64,000 bases of DNA from Pogona vitticeps. Lineage: Eukaryota > Chordata > Lepidosauria > Squamata > Agamidae. This document shows positions 13,641 to 25,350 of this stretch, in pieces; position 1 is the stretch's first letter, and the number at the start of each line of letters is the position of its first letter. Position numbers and translations under genes: made by a program. The stretch is from positions 25,455,264-25,519,263 of the forward strand of contig NC_135789.1 in assembly GCF_051106095.1 (NCBI RefSeq), written 5' to 3'. The notes beneath the pieces were generated by a model. The model saw only the letters and a program-made list of their open reading frames with translations. It was not told where the DNA came from and made no database searches.

Positions 13641-16600
13641 AAGGTCGGCTGGTTTCTTTCCTTCCCCTCCGCCTGGTCTTTCTGGGGTTCCTGACAGAAA
13701 GGGGGTGGGGGGGAGCACGGCGTCTTTCTGCTGGACCTCCCTGCCTGGGTGCCATTCATTCCCACACACAAAGTTGACCAGTGGGTCCTTGCAGAGAAGG
13801 GCAGCCCAGCCTTGGTGCCCTCTAGAGCGTCCCGTCTCGTGCTAGGCTCTGCCTTCGGGTGTTTGCCATGGATGCCCAGGCGGGGGGGGGGGGGGGGCTG
13901 GGCTTCAGCAACAAAACACCCCGGGGAGCCAAAAGATGTGGGCCAGGTTGGGACCATGGCCATACGTGGGCCCCTCCGGTGACTGATCTCTGGTAGAGAG
14001 GGCAAAGATGGCACGTGGCCGTCCACCTGGGTCTTCTTGGCACTGGACTCCTTTTTAAAAAAGAACTGGACTACAGCATATATATATGCAAGCAGGCTCT
14101 GGCCTCAGCAATATTTTCAGAGTGTGGCCTAAAGCATTGGGAGGACCAGCGGAGTGGCTTAGAAGGGGTTGAGGGGACGTCTGTTTCGCCTGTGCTGCTC
14201 CTGCCCCCACCCCACCCGTGACTAAGGCCGCCCCATGGATAGCTCTTGCCGCAGCTGGTGCGGACTGGGCCCCGTTGCAGTTTGTGGTGGCCCTTTGGTT
14301 CCTTGTGCCCAGCCTCCCCACCCCCCGGACAGTAGCTGGAACGAAACCCAGTGTAGGTGCCAGAAGGTAAACAGTGAAGTCTGAGGGGCAAAGAAAGTGC
14401 TGCCAGCTGTGTGTTAATCCTAACCTTGGGCTGGTGAAGCAGCACACCGTGGAGTTTTCATTGCTGATTTTTTTGACGCGGGGCGGCTTTGTCAGACAGC
14501 CAGGTTCTTCCTGAAGGGGTTGAGCCTGGGGACAGAATGGAGGCTGCTCGAGGCAGGAACCCAAATGGACTCCTCCCGATTCTGGTGCACCCGTGGCATG
14601 GCAACCGGCTACTGGCTTTCAAAAGGGAGAAGTCTTGGAAAGGTGGGTTTACGGCAGAACACAACAGCAACAAAGCCCCCCCCCCTCTCTCTCTCTGGTG
14701 GATGGTGCTGATTAGGACCCCAAAAGGTCCCAAGAGGTTTTTTTTTGGGGGGGGGGCTCTGCAGCATCTCCTGCCGCTGCCTGCCTGCAGGATATGTATT
14801 CACAGTTCTCTGGAAACCAGAGAAGAAAGGGGCCAGGCGGTCTGCATTTGCTTTCCTGAGATCATAAAAGGTCTTTGGAGCTCAACCCTGACAGGCTGTC
14901 TCCTGTCCCCCCTCCCTTTCTGGAGTTGCTGGAATCATCTCAATTGTGCTGTGTGTGCCTGTGCACCCCCCCTCCCATCCTCCTCCCCTTTTGTTGTGGG
15001 CGCTTTGCATAGGCGCATCTTTCTGGAGCACCAGGCATTGGGGGGGGGGAGAAGTGTGTGTGTGTGAAGAGAGAGAGAGTGCAAGGACAGGCCTCTTGCG
15101 CTTCTCCCCCCCCCCCCACGAGTGTGGCCCCTTCCCAGCTTGTTTCACCTTCTGACCCCCAGCCACCACTTGAGATGAATGCCCAGCGGCTTCTCTCTCT
15201 CTCCGGCCCCTTCCCTTCTGTAAAGGAGGCAGCCGGCTCCTTCCTGAGGGTCCCCCCCACACACATTTTCATATCAAAGCATCTTGCACAAAGGCCTTGC
15301 CCACCCAGCCATCAAGAGCGCCAGGAAGCAGCAGCAGGGCAGCTAGCTCATCATTTCAGACCTGGGGCTTCCGGATCTTCCGCCTCCACATCCCTTGTTC
15401 GAAACAAGGTTGTCTGTGTCTATGATTTAAGTTGCCGAGCAATCATTTTAACCATTTCCCGTGGCCAGGCATTTGTGATCTTACAGCCGCTGATGGCTTC
15501 CAACAAGGTAGACGCATCGGTCAAAACACAGTCCGTCCACCCTGAGGGCCGCTGGTTCTTGCAAAGGAGAGCTGCTGTGTGTGAAGCTTGCTGCATATTT
15601 AACTCAAAGCACGACACCGCCATGCTGCTAAAGGCATGCCATTAAAAGAAGCCCCCTCTCCTTGTTGAGAAGCCTGGCCCTGAAAGCTTTTAAAGAGGGG
15701 CCTGTAACCAGGTAAAGGCCAGGTGAGTTGCCCTCAACTCTTACCTGGAGAAACAAGAGAAAAAAAAATAATAATAAAAGGAAAGCTGCTGTTAAAGGAA
15801 ATTTGACCGATTGATGTTGGGTAAACTCAGTCAGGGGCTGCCGGTCCCCCATGAGGGCACACAGATGGGGGGGGGGATGTTTGCCTTGGGCCAAAACTGG
15901 AGATGCACCTGACCATCATACCAATATGTCCCCATAGAATAGGGGTGGATGTATGGGGTCCAGGCAGAAGGGAGGAGAGACCTCCCTTCTTTCCTCCCTT
16001 CCCGCTCCATGGCATCCTGTCTACTTACTTTTTTAGCCTCACACCACCACCTTCAAAGGCTGCCCCCCCTCCCGCCTAGCAATGCCACATGCCATCTTGC
16101 AGGTGGCACGGCTAGGGTACCCTTTCCCGGTACTGCCCGAAGCGCCACCTGTTGTTTGGGGCTGCTGGAAGAGGCTCCGGTGGACACATCCTTCTCTAAC
16201 TCTCAGGTCTACGGCAGGGGAAAACCCCCAGGCTGCACCTCGCCCTTCCAGGGCAAGCAGGCCAGCCACCTGCTGGGTCTGAGCCCACAGCGAAAGGGAG
16301 AGGGTGCTCCAGCTGGCAAGCAATGCAGCCTCTCTGGCTGCTAGCCAAGGGCAGGGCAGGGCTGGGCTGGACCCTCCTCAGAGGTAACCGGCCTTGACAA
16401 ACCCCATGGGCGAGCTTTGGAGAGCTGGGGGGAGGGCGAATGTCCTCTCCTGCCTGGGTTCCTGCCTTCTTCCAGAACAAAAACAGGGAAAGGAGCAGCT
16501 GGAAAAGACGGCTCTGCAGATCCAAAAAGCTTCCTTTGGTCCCATTGATGGACCACCAGATGCCCCCATGAGAAACCCCCTCCCTCCCTCCCCAAGGAGC

Positions 16601-19400
16601 CCTGGATGCAGTTCTGCCGCAATGGGTCATTCAGCAGAAAACGGCCTGGAGGCTTCCTGTAACCATCAAGAGCACCAAGAGCAAAGGTTAAATTCCCCCT
16701 TTTCCCCAAGGATTTCCTCCAAGCTTTTCCTAAACCAAACAACCCATTCCATCTCTTGAGGCAGGCAGTTCCACTGACTTCCACGGGATGCATTAAGAGA
16801 TTCTGCTTGCCCACCCCCCAGCACTTCTCCTGACTTCTTGTGTTATAGCAGGAAAGAAAGAAAACACCTCTCCATTTTCTCTCTGCATTTTTATGAGTTA
16901 CATAGAACCCACCCCCCCCCGGTGCTCCTGGCTTTGTACACGTTCAGAGGGCCACCTGTTTCTAGTGCTTGGAGGTGGGGAAAAAAACGTAAAAGGCTGG
17001 TCTTATATGGCCCCTGGCATGGCCTCTGGCAAAGCTGCCCTTTTTCTTCCCGCTTTCGAAGGTGGCAATGATTTCCAGGGTTGAATTCGAGCAGGGCACA
17101 AGCTGGCTTTCAATACCTTGGCAGACCGAATGCGGTTCAGCCTCATCCCAGCCCTCTTTGCGCTGATCCCATCGCCGTGGTTGATCCGGCCAGAAAATGG
17201 CATACCCCGAGCGCGTTGCTGAAAAACGGAAATGTGGCCCAAGTGAAGTGACCTTGGGGCACCCAACTGAACCCCACCCACACACCCAATGGTGTCTTAT
17301 TCTGGACACTTAGGGGGTGGGGTGGGGGGGTCTGCTGTGAATTGGCGAGCCAAAGGTTGGTCACTTTTGCTGCCTCCTAGGCTGATTTTCCAGACCCTCA
17401 CGCCTCCCACTGAATCTCCCAGAAAAAATGGGTCTGCAACTTGCGCAGAGATGCCTCCCTCCCACCGGACCCCTGGCTCCATCCGTTTCGATTTTTGAGC
17501 ATCCCTTTTTGAGATGAGGGTCGTTCCCCGCCCGCCTCCCCGGCCTGCAGACCGTGGCTTCCTGCGTTTCCCTGTGCTTGCAACGCCCCTGAGGGCAGCA
17601 CTTTTCCAAGACAGCGATCCCCCAGGCCAGGGATCCCTGCCCCATTTGCTTCGGGGCCTCTGGTGTGTGAGAGGAGGAAACTTCACCAACCCAGATCACC
17701 TGGAAGGGAGCACGGGCAAGGATGGAAAAGATTATTCATTGCGACGGGAAGGGAAGGCTGGCTCCGGGCTGGCGGGGTGGCTGGCTGGCTCGGGGTGTGT
17801 GTGTGTGTGTGTGTGTGTATGAAGCAAAACAAATGCCAAAAGCAGCCGTACGGCTGTGGAGTTGAACAGCTGCCCAAGCAAAGGAGAGCGGGGTGGTCAG
17901 CTCAAAAGCCCCGGAGCCACACACATCCACGCTTCTGTCCACAGAAAGCCCGCAGGCTCCCTTGGCAGCCAGCTCCACCCTGGGTGAGGCATCGGGGCCT
18001 CCGGTGTGAAGGGGGCATCTTTACAGCCCTGCTGGGGTGGCAGGGAGCACTCAATAGGGCCATGGGGACCCTAACCTGTTGTAGAAAGAGAGAAGCCCCC
18101 TCTCTCCATGACCCCTTAATGGGAGCCTTCTGGTCTCTGGGCAAGACCCTAGAATGCTGGAGGGCTTCCTGTCCCCGGTGGGTCTTCTTCGGTGGGCAAG
18201 GGGCTGCTGAGCTGTGATTAGCCCCTTTTAGGGGGAAATAGTGGCGGTGGAGATGTATGTGGCTCCCCCCACCCTTTCCAGCATCTCTTCCCTTAAAGAA
18301 CTACCTGGAAGAGGTAGACGTTTACTCCAAACCTTAAGCACCTCCTCGGAACCTTGAAACTGGATCCAACCCGGGGGCCCCATCCAGTCCAGTCTCAGGC
18401 ACCGCCGGTCCAGCCCAGTGGGTTGGAGTCCCTGGGCCAGGAGTTTTGAATCCTCACCGTTTGCCTCCTTATTGGCTTTCAGAGACCCTATATTTGAACT
18501 CTGGGGACATCTCCGGGGAGGGCAGGGAAAGCCCCGACCAGAAAGTCCGCTGCCCGTCTGTGCCAACGCAACTGAGCCCGGGGGCACAAGGAGCCGACGG
18601 CTTCAGAGGCAGTTCTTTTGTCCTTCCTGTTGGAAACAGCCCTTGTTTCCAAATGCCAGGTTTAGGGAAAGCGCCCGTGCATTTCATGCAGATGCCATCA
18701 GCGTCTCCAAGGATGATGGGTAAGGAAATCCACCCCACCCTCCAGCTGGCGGGCCACCACTGCTAACGCCAAGGGTACGGAGGCTCGGTGCACAGGCGGG
18801 CATGGCTCTAGGAAAGCCACCTTCCTCAGCCCACGTCAAGCATTCAGAGCTAGGAGGAGGGGCACTCAAAGGGGTGGGTGGGCAGGCATCCACACGAGTT
18901 CCCCCCCCCCCCGAGAACCAAAGATTGGGCTAGCTTTCCTCTATCAGCCCCCCCTGGCTGGCTCCAAGCGGTGGAGGGAGCTGAAGGTCAGCCTGCTGGC
19001 AGCAAGCAAGGGGGCGGGAGTGAGCGGTGAGGACAAGCACCGGTCTGGCTTGACCGGCCGGGCTTTGTCACCTTCCTGCTGGGTGAAATCTATTTGGAGA
19101 GCCACTCAGCTGCCCTGCCCTTTGGCCACCCCAAACAAAATGGGCCTGCAGGACAGACAGGCAGGCAGGCAGCCTTCCCCAAGGGTGGTGGGGGAGAGCG
19201 ATCCATCAGCAGAAGGGAGAATTTGGCTTCACATAGACCCTTTTCTCCTCTCCGCAGGCCTCTGAGTCGGCACAGCTGTGCCCAAATCTCTGTTCCCCAC
19301 CCTCCCTCCTTCCCTCCTTGGGGGAACACCTGTTTCTAAAGGAGCCTCCCCCTCACGCACCCGGATTCCTGCAAACACCACCGACTCTGTCGAAATTAAC
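13641..19400. other. Intergenic DNA between the convergent BAZ1B and FZD9 genes
   Basis: No recognisable exon, RNA gene or full-length transposon was found here. The sequence is GC-rich, with many runs of eight or more G or C (a G run of about 16 near 13880-13896) and a GT repeat at 17797-17819. Several 100-200-codon open frames exist on both strands, but none resembles a known protein and all look like by-products of low stop-codon density. Confidence 0.6.
17797..17819. repeat. (GT)n microsatellite
   Basis: About eleven to twelve perfect GT units lie between BAZ1B and FZD9. Confidence 0.9.
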
Positions 19401-19412
19401 AGAACCATGGTT

Positions 19413-19418
19413 TTTATT
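19413..19418 (-). terminator. FZD9 polyadenylation signal
   Basis: TTTATT on the plus strand reads AATAAA on the FZD9 strand, about 430 bases after the FZD9 stop codon. That gives a short 3' UTR, compatible with a single-exon Frizzled gene. Other AT-rich matches near 19500-19540 read AATAAA only on the plus strand and do not fit the gene. Confidence 0.55.
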
Positions 19419-19849
19419 GGGTCTTCCCTCCTCCCCCTGCCCCCCCAGACTTCCATTTCTTTTGAATAATGCTTTGACTTTAAAAAAAAAAGGCAACATA
19501 AAAGAACCCGAAAATAAATTACAGAATTAAATAAAACGTGGGCCAATTCCTCTAGTAGTAATACTACGTCCTCTCTCTGCTCCCAAAGAAAACCTGTTTT
19601 AAAATAGTTACTGGAGTCTTGGGTCATCAGGGGCGGTCAAGCGACAATGCTTGGAACATGAGCAGCCTGTTATGTTGGGGAGGTGGGGGATCGGAGGAGA
19701 AAAGGCCAGTCTCTCAGCTGTTCCTTGGTGCTCTCATGGGATGTGGTGAAGGAGCTGGGCCCCCTCCTCCTCTCCAGCAAGCCACTTGTGCAAATCCCCC
19801 CCCCCCCAGTCTCCTGGTTGTTCAGGAAGCCAGCTATGGAAATGGCCAC

Positions 19850-21790
19850 TCAGACGTGGGTGGGGTTGTCCAGGTAAGGATCTGTCTTGGTCATGTGGAG
19901 CATGACGGCAGGGGCTTTGTAGTGGCAGTGGGGCCCCGGACAGTTCACCCCACTGCAGGGTTTCCCCCGCGTCCTCATGAGTCCCAGCTTCCGGTTGCAG
20001 AGAGCCTGCCACGACTGGAGAGTCTTGGAACTCCAGACCCACACTCCGCTGGTGATGCCCACCGCCAGGGACATGAAGATCTTCAGCATGAAGACGGCCA
20101 CGGTGGGCACCGAGGCCTCCAGGGTGCAGTCCAGGCCCCGCCGGCCGGGCAGAGGTGAGCAGCCGCGCTCCAGGGCCTGGAGCCGCCAGTAGTCCAGGTT
20201 GAGGCGCTCGTAGAAGTAGCAGACGATGACGCAGGTGGCCGGGACGGTGTAGAGGATGGAGAAGACCCCGATCTTGACCATCAGCTTCTCCAGCTTCTCG
20301 GTGTTGGTGCCACCCGTCTTCATGACCTTGCGGATGTGGAAAAGGGCCACAAAGCCGGTCAGGATGAAGGAGGTGCCCAGGACCAGGTAGCAGGCGAGCG
20401 GGACCAGCACGAAGCCGGTCAGGGCCGCGGCGTCCAGCCCGCCCACGTAGCAGAGGCCGGTCAGCTCATCTCCGGCCACTTTGCGCAAGGTGAGGATGAG
20501 GATGGTCTTGAGGGCCGGCAAGCCCCAAGCGGCCAGGTGGAAGTAGCTGCTGTGGGCCTCGATGGCCTCGTGGCCCCACTTCTTCCCCGCCGCCAGGAAC
20601 CAGGTGAGGGTGAGCACCACCCACCAGAGCGAGCTGGCCATGCCGAAGTAGTAGAGCAGCAGGAAGACCAGGGTGCAGCCGGCGCTCTCCAGCCCCGCGG
20701 GGATGAGGTAGGGCTCCCCCGGGGGCTCCGGGCTGCGGTCGCAGGCGATGCTCTCGGCGCCGGCCCCCGCCCGGATGAGGAAGGCCACCGAGTAGACGTT
20801 GTAGCACATGGAGAGGAAGATGATGGGCCGCTCCGGGTAGCGGAAGCGCTGCGGCTCCAGCAGGAAGGTCAGCCCGGTGAAGGCGGTGGAGACGAAGCAG
20901 AGGGTGGCCCAGGCGGCCATCCAGACGAAGGCGAAGTCCTTGTCCCGCCGGACCCACAGCACGTCCACCCCCGGGGAGCAGCGCGCCGCGCAGACCAGAC
21001 TCTTGGCCACGTAGAGGAACTTGTCGGCGTTGGGGCAAGGCGGCGGCGGGGGCGGCAGCGGGGGCGCGGGCGGGCGGCCGTCGGGGGAGGCGCGGTCGTC
21101 GGGGGGCGGGCGGCCCAGGCGCGGCGGGGGCGGCCCCACGGGGAGCATGCCCTGGCCCCGCTGGCGAGGGGGCTCGGCCGTGGCGCCGGCGCCGCCGGGC
21201 GCGGTGGCGTTCTCGGGCGCCTCCATGCACAGGGCGTGCGGGTCGTTGCGGGTGGGCAGGCGGGCGCAGTCGAGCGCCTCGGGCCAGCCGAAGTGGAAGT
21301 GTTCCATGATGGGCGCGCAGCGCTGGCGGGCCTGCTCGCACATCGGCCGGCAGGCCGGGATGCTGCTGGAGACCTGGTCGGCGCACATGGGCGCGTAGAG
21401 CGAGCAGAGGAAGAAGCGCAGCTGGCCGTGGCACCCGTAGGCCACCAGCGGGGCGAACTCGTGCAGCTTCAGCGCCGCCTCGGCCTGGTGCGCGTGGCCC
21501 AGCAGGTTGGGCATGCGGGTCAGGTTGTAGCCGATGCCCTGGCACATGGGGATCGCGATCGCCTGGCACCGCCCGCCGCCGCCGCCCTCCCCGCGCCCCA
21601 GCGCCGCCGCCTCGTAAGTCCCAGCGCCGCCGCCACCGCCGCCGCTCAGCAGCTCCAGCGCCGTCGAGCCGGCCGCCGCCAGCTGAGCCGCCGCCGCCGC
21701 CAGGAGCAGCAGCACCAGCGCCGCCGCCGCCGCCGCCTCCCCCGGCAGCCGCCCCGGCAACCCCCCGGCGGGGAGGCCAGCCGCGGCCAT
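19850..21790 (-). CDS. FZD9: FZD9, Frizzled-9 Wnt receptor (single exon)
   Basis: Seven-pass plasma-membrane receptor for Wnt ligands that signals through Dishevelled. The uninterrupted frame encodes 646 residues, ATG at 21790 and TGA at 19850-19852. An Ala/Leu-rich signal peptide covers about residues 18-42. The extracellular cysteine-rich domain starts near C75 (CQAIAIPMCQGIGYNLT, with the conserved N-glycosylation site). A Pro/Arg/Gly-rich linker leads to seven hydrophobic segments with the Frizzled landmarks PERPIIFLSMCYNVYS, GMASSLWWVVLTLTWFLAAG and TGGTNTEKLEKLMVKIG. The cytoplasmic Dishevelled-binding KTxxxW motif is K589-T590-W594, and the tail ends NPTHV, close to human FZD9 NPTHL. 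It is about 55 residues longer than human FZD9 (591), because of the Ala- and Gly-rich N terminus and the Pro-rich linker. Convergent with BAZ1B, as in human. The start is the first Met before the signal peptide; an earlier non-ATG start cannot be excluded. Confidence 0.97.
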   Translation of the reverse strand: MAAAGLPAGGLPGRLPGEAAAAAALVLLLLAAAAAQLAAAGSTALELLSGGGGGGAGTYEAAALGRGEGGGGGRCQAIAIPMCQGIGYNLTRMPNLLGHAHQAEAALKLHEFAPLVAYGCHGQLRFFLCSLYAPMCADQVSSSIPACRPMCEQARQRCAPIMEHFHFGWPEALDCARLPTRNDPHALCMEAPENATAPGGAGATAEPPRQRGQGMLPVGPPPPRLGRPPPDDRASPDGRPPAPPLPPPPPPCPNADKFLYVAKSLVCAARCSPGVDVLWVRRDKDFAFVWMAAWATLCFVSTAFTGLTFLLEPQRFRYPERPIIFLSMCYNVYSVAFLIRAGAGAESIACDRSPEPPGEPYLIPAGLESAGCTLVFLLLYYFGMASSLWWVVLTLTWFLAAGKKWGHEAIEAHSSYFHLAAWGLPALKTILILTLRKVAGDELTGLCYVGGLDAAALTGFVLVPLACYLVLGTSFILTGFVALFHIRKVMKTGGTNTEKLEKLMVKIGVFSILYTVPATCVIVCYFYERLNLDYWRLQALERGCSPLPGRRGLDCTLEASVPTVAVFMLKIFMSLAVGITSGVWVWSSKTLQSWQALCNRKLGLMRTRGKPCSGVNCPGPHCHYKAPAVMLHMTKTDPYLDNPTHV

Positions 21791-22260
21791 GCAGCCTCCG
21801 CGCCCCGGAGCGCCGCCACGGCTAGCTGCGCCGCCGCCGCCGCATGGCCCCCGCCGCCGCGCCGCGCTCCCTGGCTCCGCGCTCCCGGCTCCCGGCTCCG
21901 CGCTCCGCTCCGCTCCTCCGCGGCCGCTGCGGCTCTGGCGGGCGGCGGCCCGGCCCTCCTACACCCCCCGGGAGGCGGACCCGGCGCCGGAGGGACACAC
22001 CCTGCGCGGGGCGGAGCGGAGCGGGGCCGGCCGCCCAGGCGGAGGCGCGCAGGGGAGGGTCTCCTGGCCCAGGCGCGCTCTGCAGGCGCTCAGAGGCGCT
22101 CTCGAAGGCGGCGGCCCAAAACCCTCCGGGGGATCAATGGCAGGACGGGCGCGGCGCCGGGGGAGCCCTCGGCGGGAAAGCGAGCGCACGGCCCCCTCTT
22201 TCTTCGGGCAAGGCGGGGGAAGGGAGGCAGCGCCACCCGGATCCCCGAAGCGGCATAGGG
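20300..22260. promoter_or_regulatory. CpG island over the FZD9 coding exon and 5' flank
   Basis: CpG dinucleotides are very dense across the 5' two-thirds of the FZD9 exon and about 450 bases upstream of its ATG, much denser than in flanking DNA. Intronless Frizzled genes typically have such islands. The promoter and 5' UTR probably lie in 21791-22260, but no specific core element was identified. Confidence 0.6.
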
Positions 22261-22334
22261 GGGTGGGGGCTTGTAATGAGGCGGGGTAGGGCTGGGCTGG
22301 GCCCAGAGCGATCTCTCCATCTCCCGCCAGATCG

Positions 22335-22405
22335 CCTTCGGGAATGGAAGGGTTGGCATGGGGACCCGGAGGTCATCTAGTCTGTCCCGCTGGCGCTGGG
22401 AGGAG
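22335..22405 (+). mobile_element. Short CR1/L2-like LINE fragment
   Basis: The stretch reading gacccggaggtcatctagtc resembles the recurrent reptile LINE-tail phrase 'gggacctcaaaggtcatctagtccaa'. Only about 70 bases are recognisable, so the family assignment is tentative. A better copy lies at 60310-60440. Confidence 0.35.
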
Positions 22406-23433
22406 GCAACGTCCGCTTTGCTGTCCGGTCGGCTCGGTCCTGGAGGATGGCCCGCCAAGGGGAAGAAGAGGACTGGCTTGGGGAAGGGAACGGCGGGATG
22501 CCTTCCACACGTGAGCCTCAACACGTGTCCGCTCTAGGAACCCGGGGCTTCTTTGGGACGGAGTTAGGCTCCAAGAAAGGTGTCGTCCAAAGGTCTCTCG
22601 CTCGCCCCCCCCTTTCTTTAAAGTCGCTCTCCCCAGGCTGAATTTCCTGTCCTCTGCTAAGCAGCTGACAGCTCCCCCCCCCCGGCGTGTGGTTGTGGGC
22701 GGGGCGTGGAGGAGGATGCTGAATGCACGCGGAGAGCTTCCCGGGAGGCTTTGAAGATGAAAGGCGACCGCCGCCGCGGCTGCTCTAAAGGGCCGGAGAT
22801 GCTCAAGGATGCTGAGCACGTCGGGCGAAGAGGAGGAGGAGGGAGAGGGGCGAAAGAGGGCCCCGCCAGGAATATTTAATCGCCGAAAGCCCCTCCCCTC
22901 CTCTGGAGGAGCGAAGCGGCCGTCCTAGGGATGATGGGCTTTGCAGTGTGCAGCCAGCGGGGCTGCGCCTGGAGGCAGCCTCCCAGATGAGGGTCCCAGG
23001 ATGACACCCCCCCAAAAAAAAACCAGAAGCCCTGATCCTGCCTAGTCAAGTTTTAGTGGCATTTGGAAAAGGCTTCACACACACCCAGATTCCCACTTTT
23101 CCCCGGTTTCTTGGGTGAAAATAGAGAGAGGGGCCAGAAGGACAGAAAGGTGAAATCTTGTTCCAGTTTAGAGGTGGACAGATTTATTCCCCTTTTGTAG
23201 CTCTGGTCGCTTGCTGTGGCCCCCACCCTTCACTCAGACCAAGAAAAGAGTCTTTTTGGGGGGGGGGTTGAGTCGGTGTGGCTCTGGAAACCTGGGATCA
23301 AAATCCTGAAAAAAATCCACAGGGGGAAAAAAGGGATGGGGCAGTAAAAATGATTGTTCTTTGACTCTGCCACATACCTCAAACAGCCTCTTAGGTTCCC
23401 AGTGAAGCTGGAAGGGCACAAAACAGCAACATT

Positions 23434-23545
23434 TTATTGTTGTTGTTGTTTAGTCATTAAGTCGTGTCCGACTCTTCGTGACCCCATGGACCAGAGCACA
23501 TCAGGCCCTCCTGTCTTCCACTGCCTCCTCTGGAGTTGGGTCAAA
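23434..23545 (+). mobile_element. BovB (RTE) retrotransposon fragment
   Basis: After a GTT repeat come gtcgtgtccgactcttcgtg and then accccatggacc, the diagnostic BovB phrase shared by squamates and ruminants, followed by the cctcctgtcttccactgcc variant common in squamate copies. Only about 110 bases survive and no reverse transcriptase is present. BovB entered squamates and ruminants by horizontal transfer and is abundant in squamates, so this is one of the clues to the organism. Confidence 0.7.
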
Positions 23546-24216
23546 AGAACAGCAAATAGCTGGGGTAAATATTTGCTCATCATATTTCATGTCATCAAGG
23601 TGGTATTTGTGCAATAAATCGGCAGATGAAAAAGGTCCAGTGGATCATCATCACACAAGGACTGCCTTGAGCAAATCCTCACTTCAAAAGTCTTTGAAAG
23701 GTCAATGTTTTTCGTGGGCCTTGAGTTTTATTTTTATTCGTGGCCTATGACGGCTGTTTCTTTCCTCCTTCTTATCTTAATTTCTCTGAGTTGAGACCAC
23801 TTTAAAAAAACAAATGCAGACAGCTCTTGACTGGGAGAGAGGGGTCACTGTTAAGTGGGGCCTCCATGTTCAGGAGAAGGCTATCTGTGTTCCACACCAC
23901 AGAAGGGCAATCGGTGTGAACGTTCCCCAAAGGTGGGCCCTTTGAGAAGGTGGGAGTCGCGTTCAGTCAAATCCAGCTTGGCTCGGCTCCTGTGGGTAAG
24001 TACCGTTGTTCCTACAACCAGAAAAATGAGACCCACTTTGTACAGAAACAACATATCTTATGATCCATAGATGGTTGAAACCAGCCCAGTTTGCCTCTTT
24101 TGTAAACACGTGCAACGGAAAACAGGCACCTTCTTTATTGCAAATCTGACTATAATGTTGGAATGATTCAGGCTCCCGACTCCTATGCTGGAGGAACCTG
24201 TTTCAGGGTCCCCTCT

Positions 24217-24277
24217 GTGGGTCTTAGGGCTACAATTAATCTAGATTCCGTGGGTCTTAGGGCTGCAATTAATCTAG
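24217..24277. repeat. 33-bp-period tandem duplication (two units)
   Basis: Two 28-base units, 24217-24244 and 24250-24277, differ at one position (ggctAcaatt versus ggctGcaatt). The few differences suggest a recent local duplication. Confidence 0.85.
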
Positions 24278-25253
24278 GGGGCTGCTAATTGCACTTTCCA
24301 GACTATTTCCGTTAACTGCCCTCTGGCTGGACATTGTTGCAGCTCCATGAAGACTGTTAGTCTAAAATAACCCCACCCTTTTACTATCTTCTTGATATCC
24401 ATCTTGATAATTTTATGAATCAAGGAATTCAACTCCCACCAGCTAAAGGACGGCAGAGCCCCAGGGCCCCAGCCCCCATGGTGGTGGTGGTGGTGGGGAA
24501 TCTGGCCCCAGACACATGGGAAACCAAGGCTGGAGAGAGACCTCAAAACTGATGCAAAAGAAGGCATGTATGTCCCTCTTGGGTTGGATGGTCCCGCAGT
24601 GGGTTGGGTGGCTTCGTTCCTTCCTTTTCTGTTGAGAAAGCAAAGATCAACCTCCACTGCCCCTTCAGCGCTACGGCGCCACTTCTCCCTTTTCAGGGCA
24701 GTTTGGTCTTGAATCGGCAGTTAAGAGCCATTAGCCTGGCAAAAGACCTGCTCCCTGTGAAGATTTTGACACCCCCCCAATGGTGTAATAATGAATCATT
24801 TGATTTGGATCCACAGAGCGCTGCTCCTTGGGACACAACCGCGTGGACTCTGACTCAGAGCAGCGGTTACTTCATCCTCCGTGGTGCTCCCATTTTGTTG
24901 CTAAACTCTCACCTGTTCACTAACAGTTGTAAGAAGCTTCCACCTGATGACAGTGACCATCTCTTCATTTCCCCCAGTTAAAAAAAAAAAAAAAAAAACA
25001 GAGGCTTTTCCTTTGGAGGCAACAAACCGGGAGAGAAAAGAGTTAACGTCAGAGACGTTGGGGGAGAGCAGCCCAACGCACAACGGAAAAATATGTGCCT
25101 TTTAATTGAATTTAGCTTTAATACATAATAACTGTTGTCCTTGGCCCGAGGCAGGAAAGGTGGGCCAAGAGTAATACGGGGAAATAGGAGTCAAGGGCTG
25201 CTTTGAGAGACACACACACACCTCAGGCCTCCAGGCAGGGATGTTTACAGTAC

Positions 25254-25255
25254 TT

Positions 25256-25346
<91 letters not shown>

Positions 25347-25350
25347 TTTG
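25254..25350. repeat. (TTTA)n microsatellite
   Basis: About 24 uninterrupted TTTA units. Tracts of this type in squamates often mark the end of LINE-derived inserts, but no LINE sequence is evident beside this one. Confidence 0.95.

Noticed and set aside
20336-22258. 640-codon open frame on the plus strand, antisense to FZD9
   Set aside because: It mirrors the GC-rich FZD9 coding exon. The translation is Gly/Arg/Ala/Gln-rich with no domain, and it exists because CpG-rich coding DNA lacks stop codons on the opposite strand.
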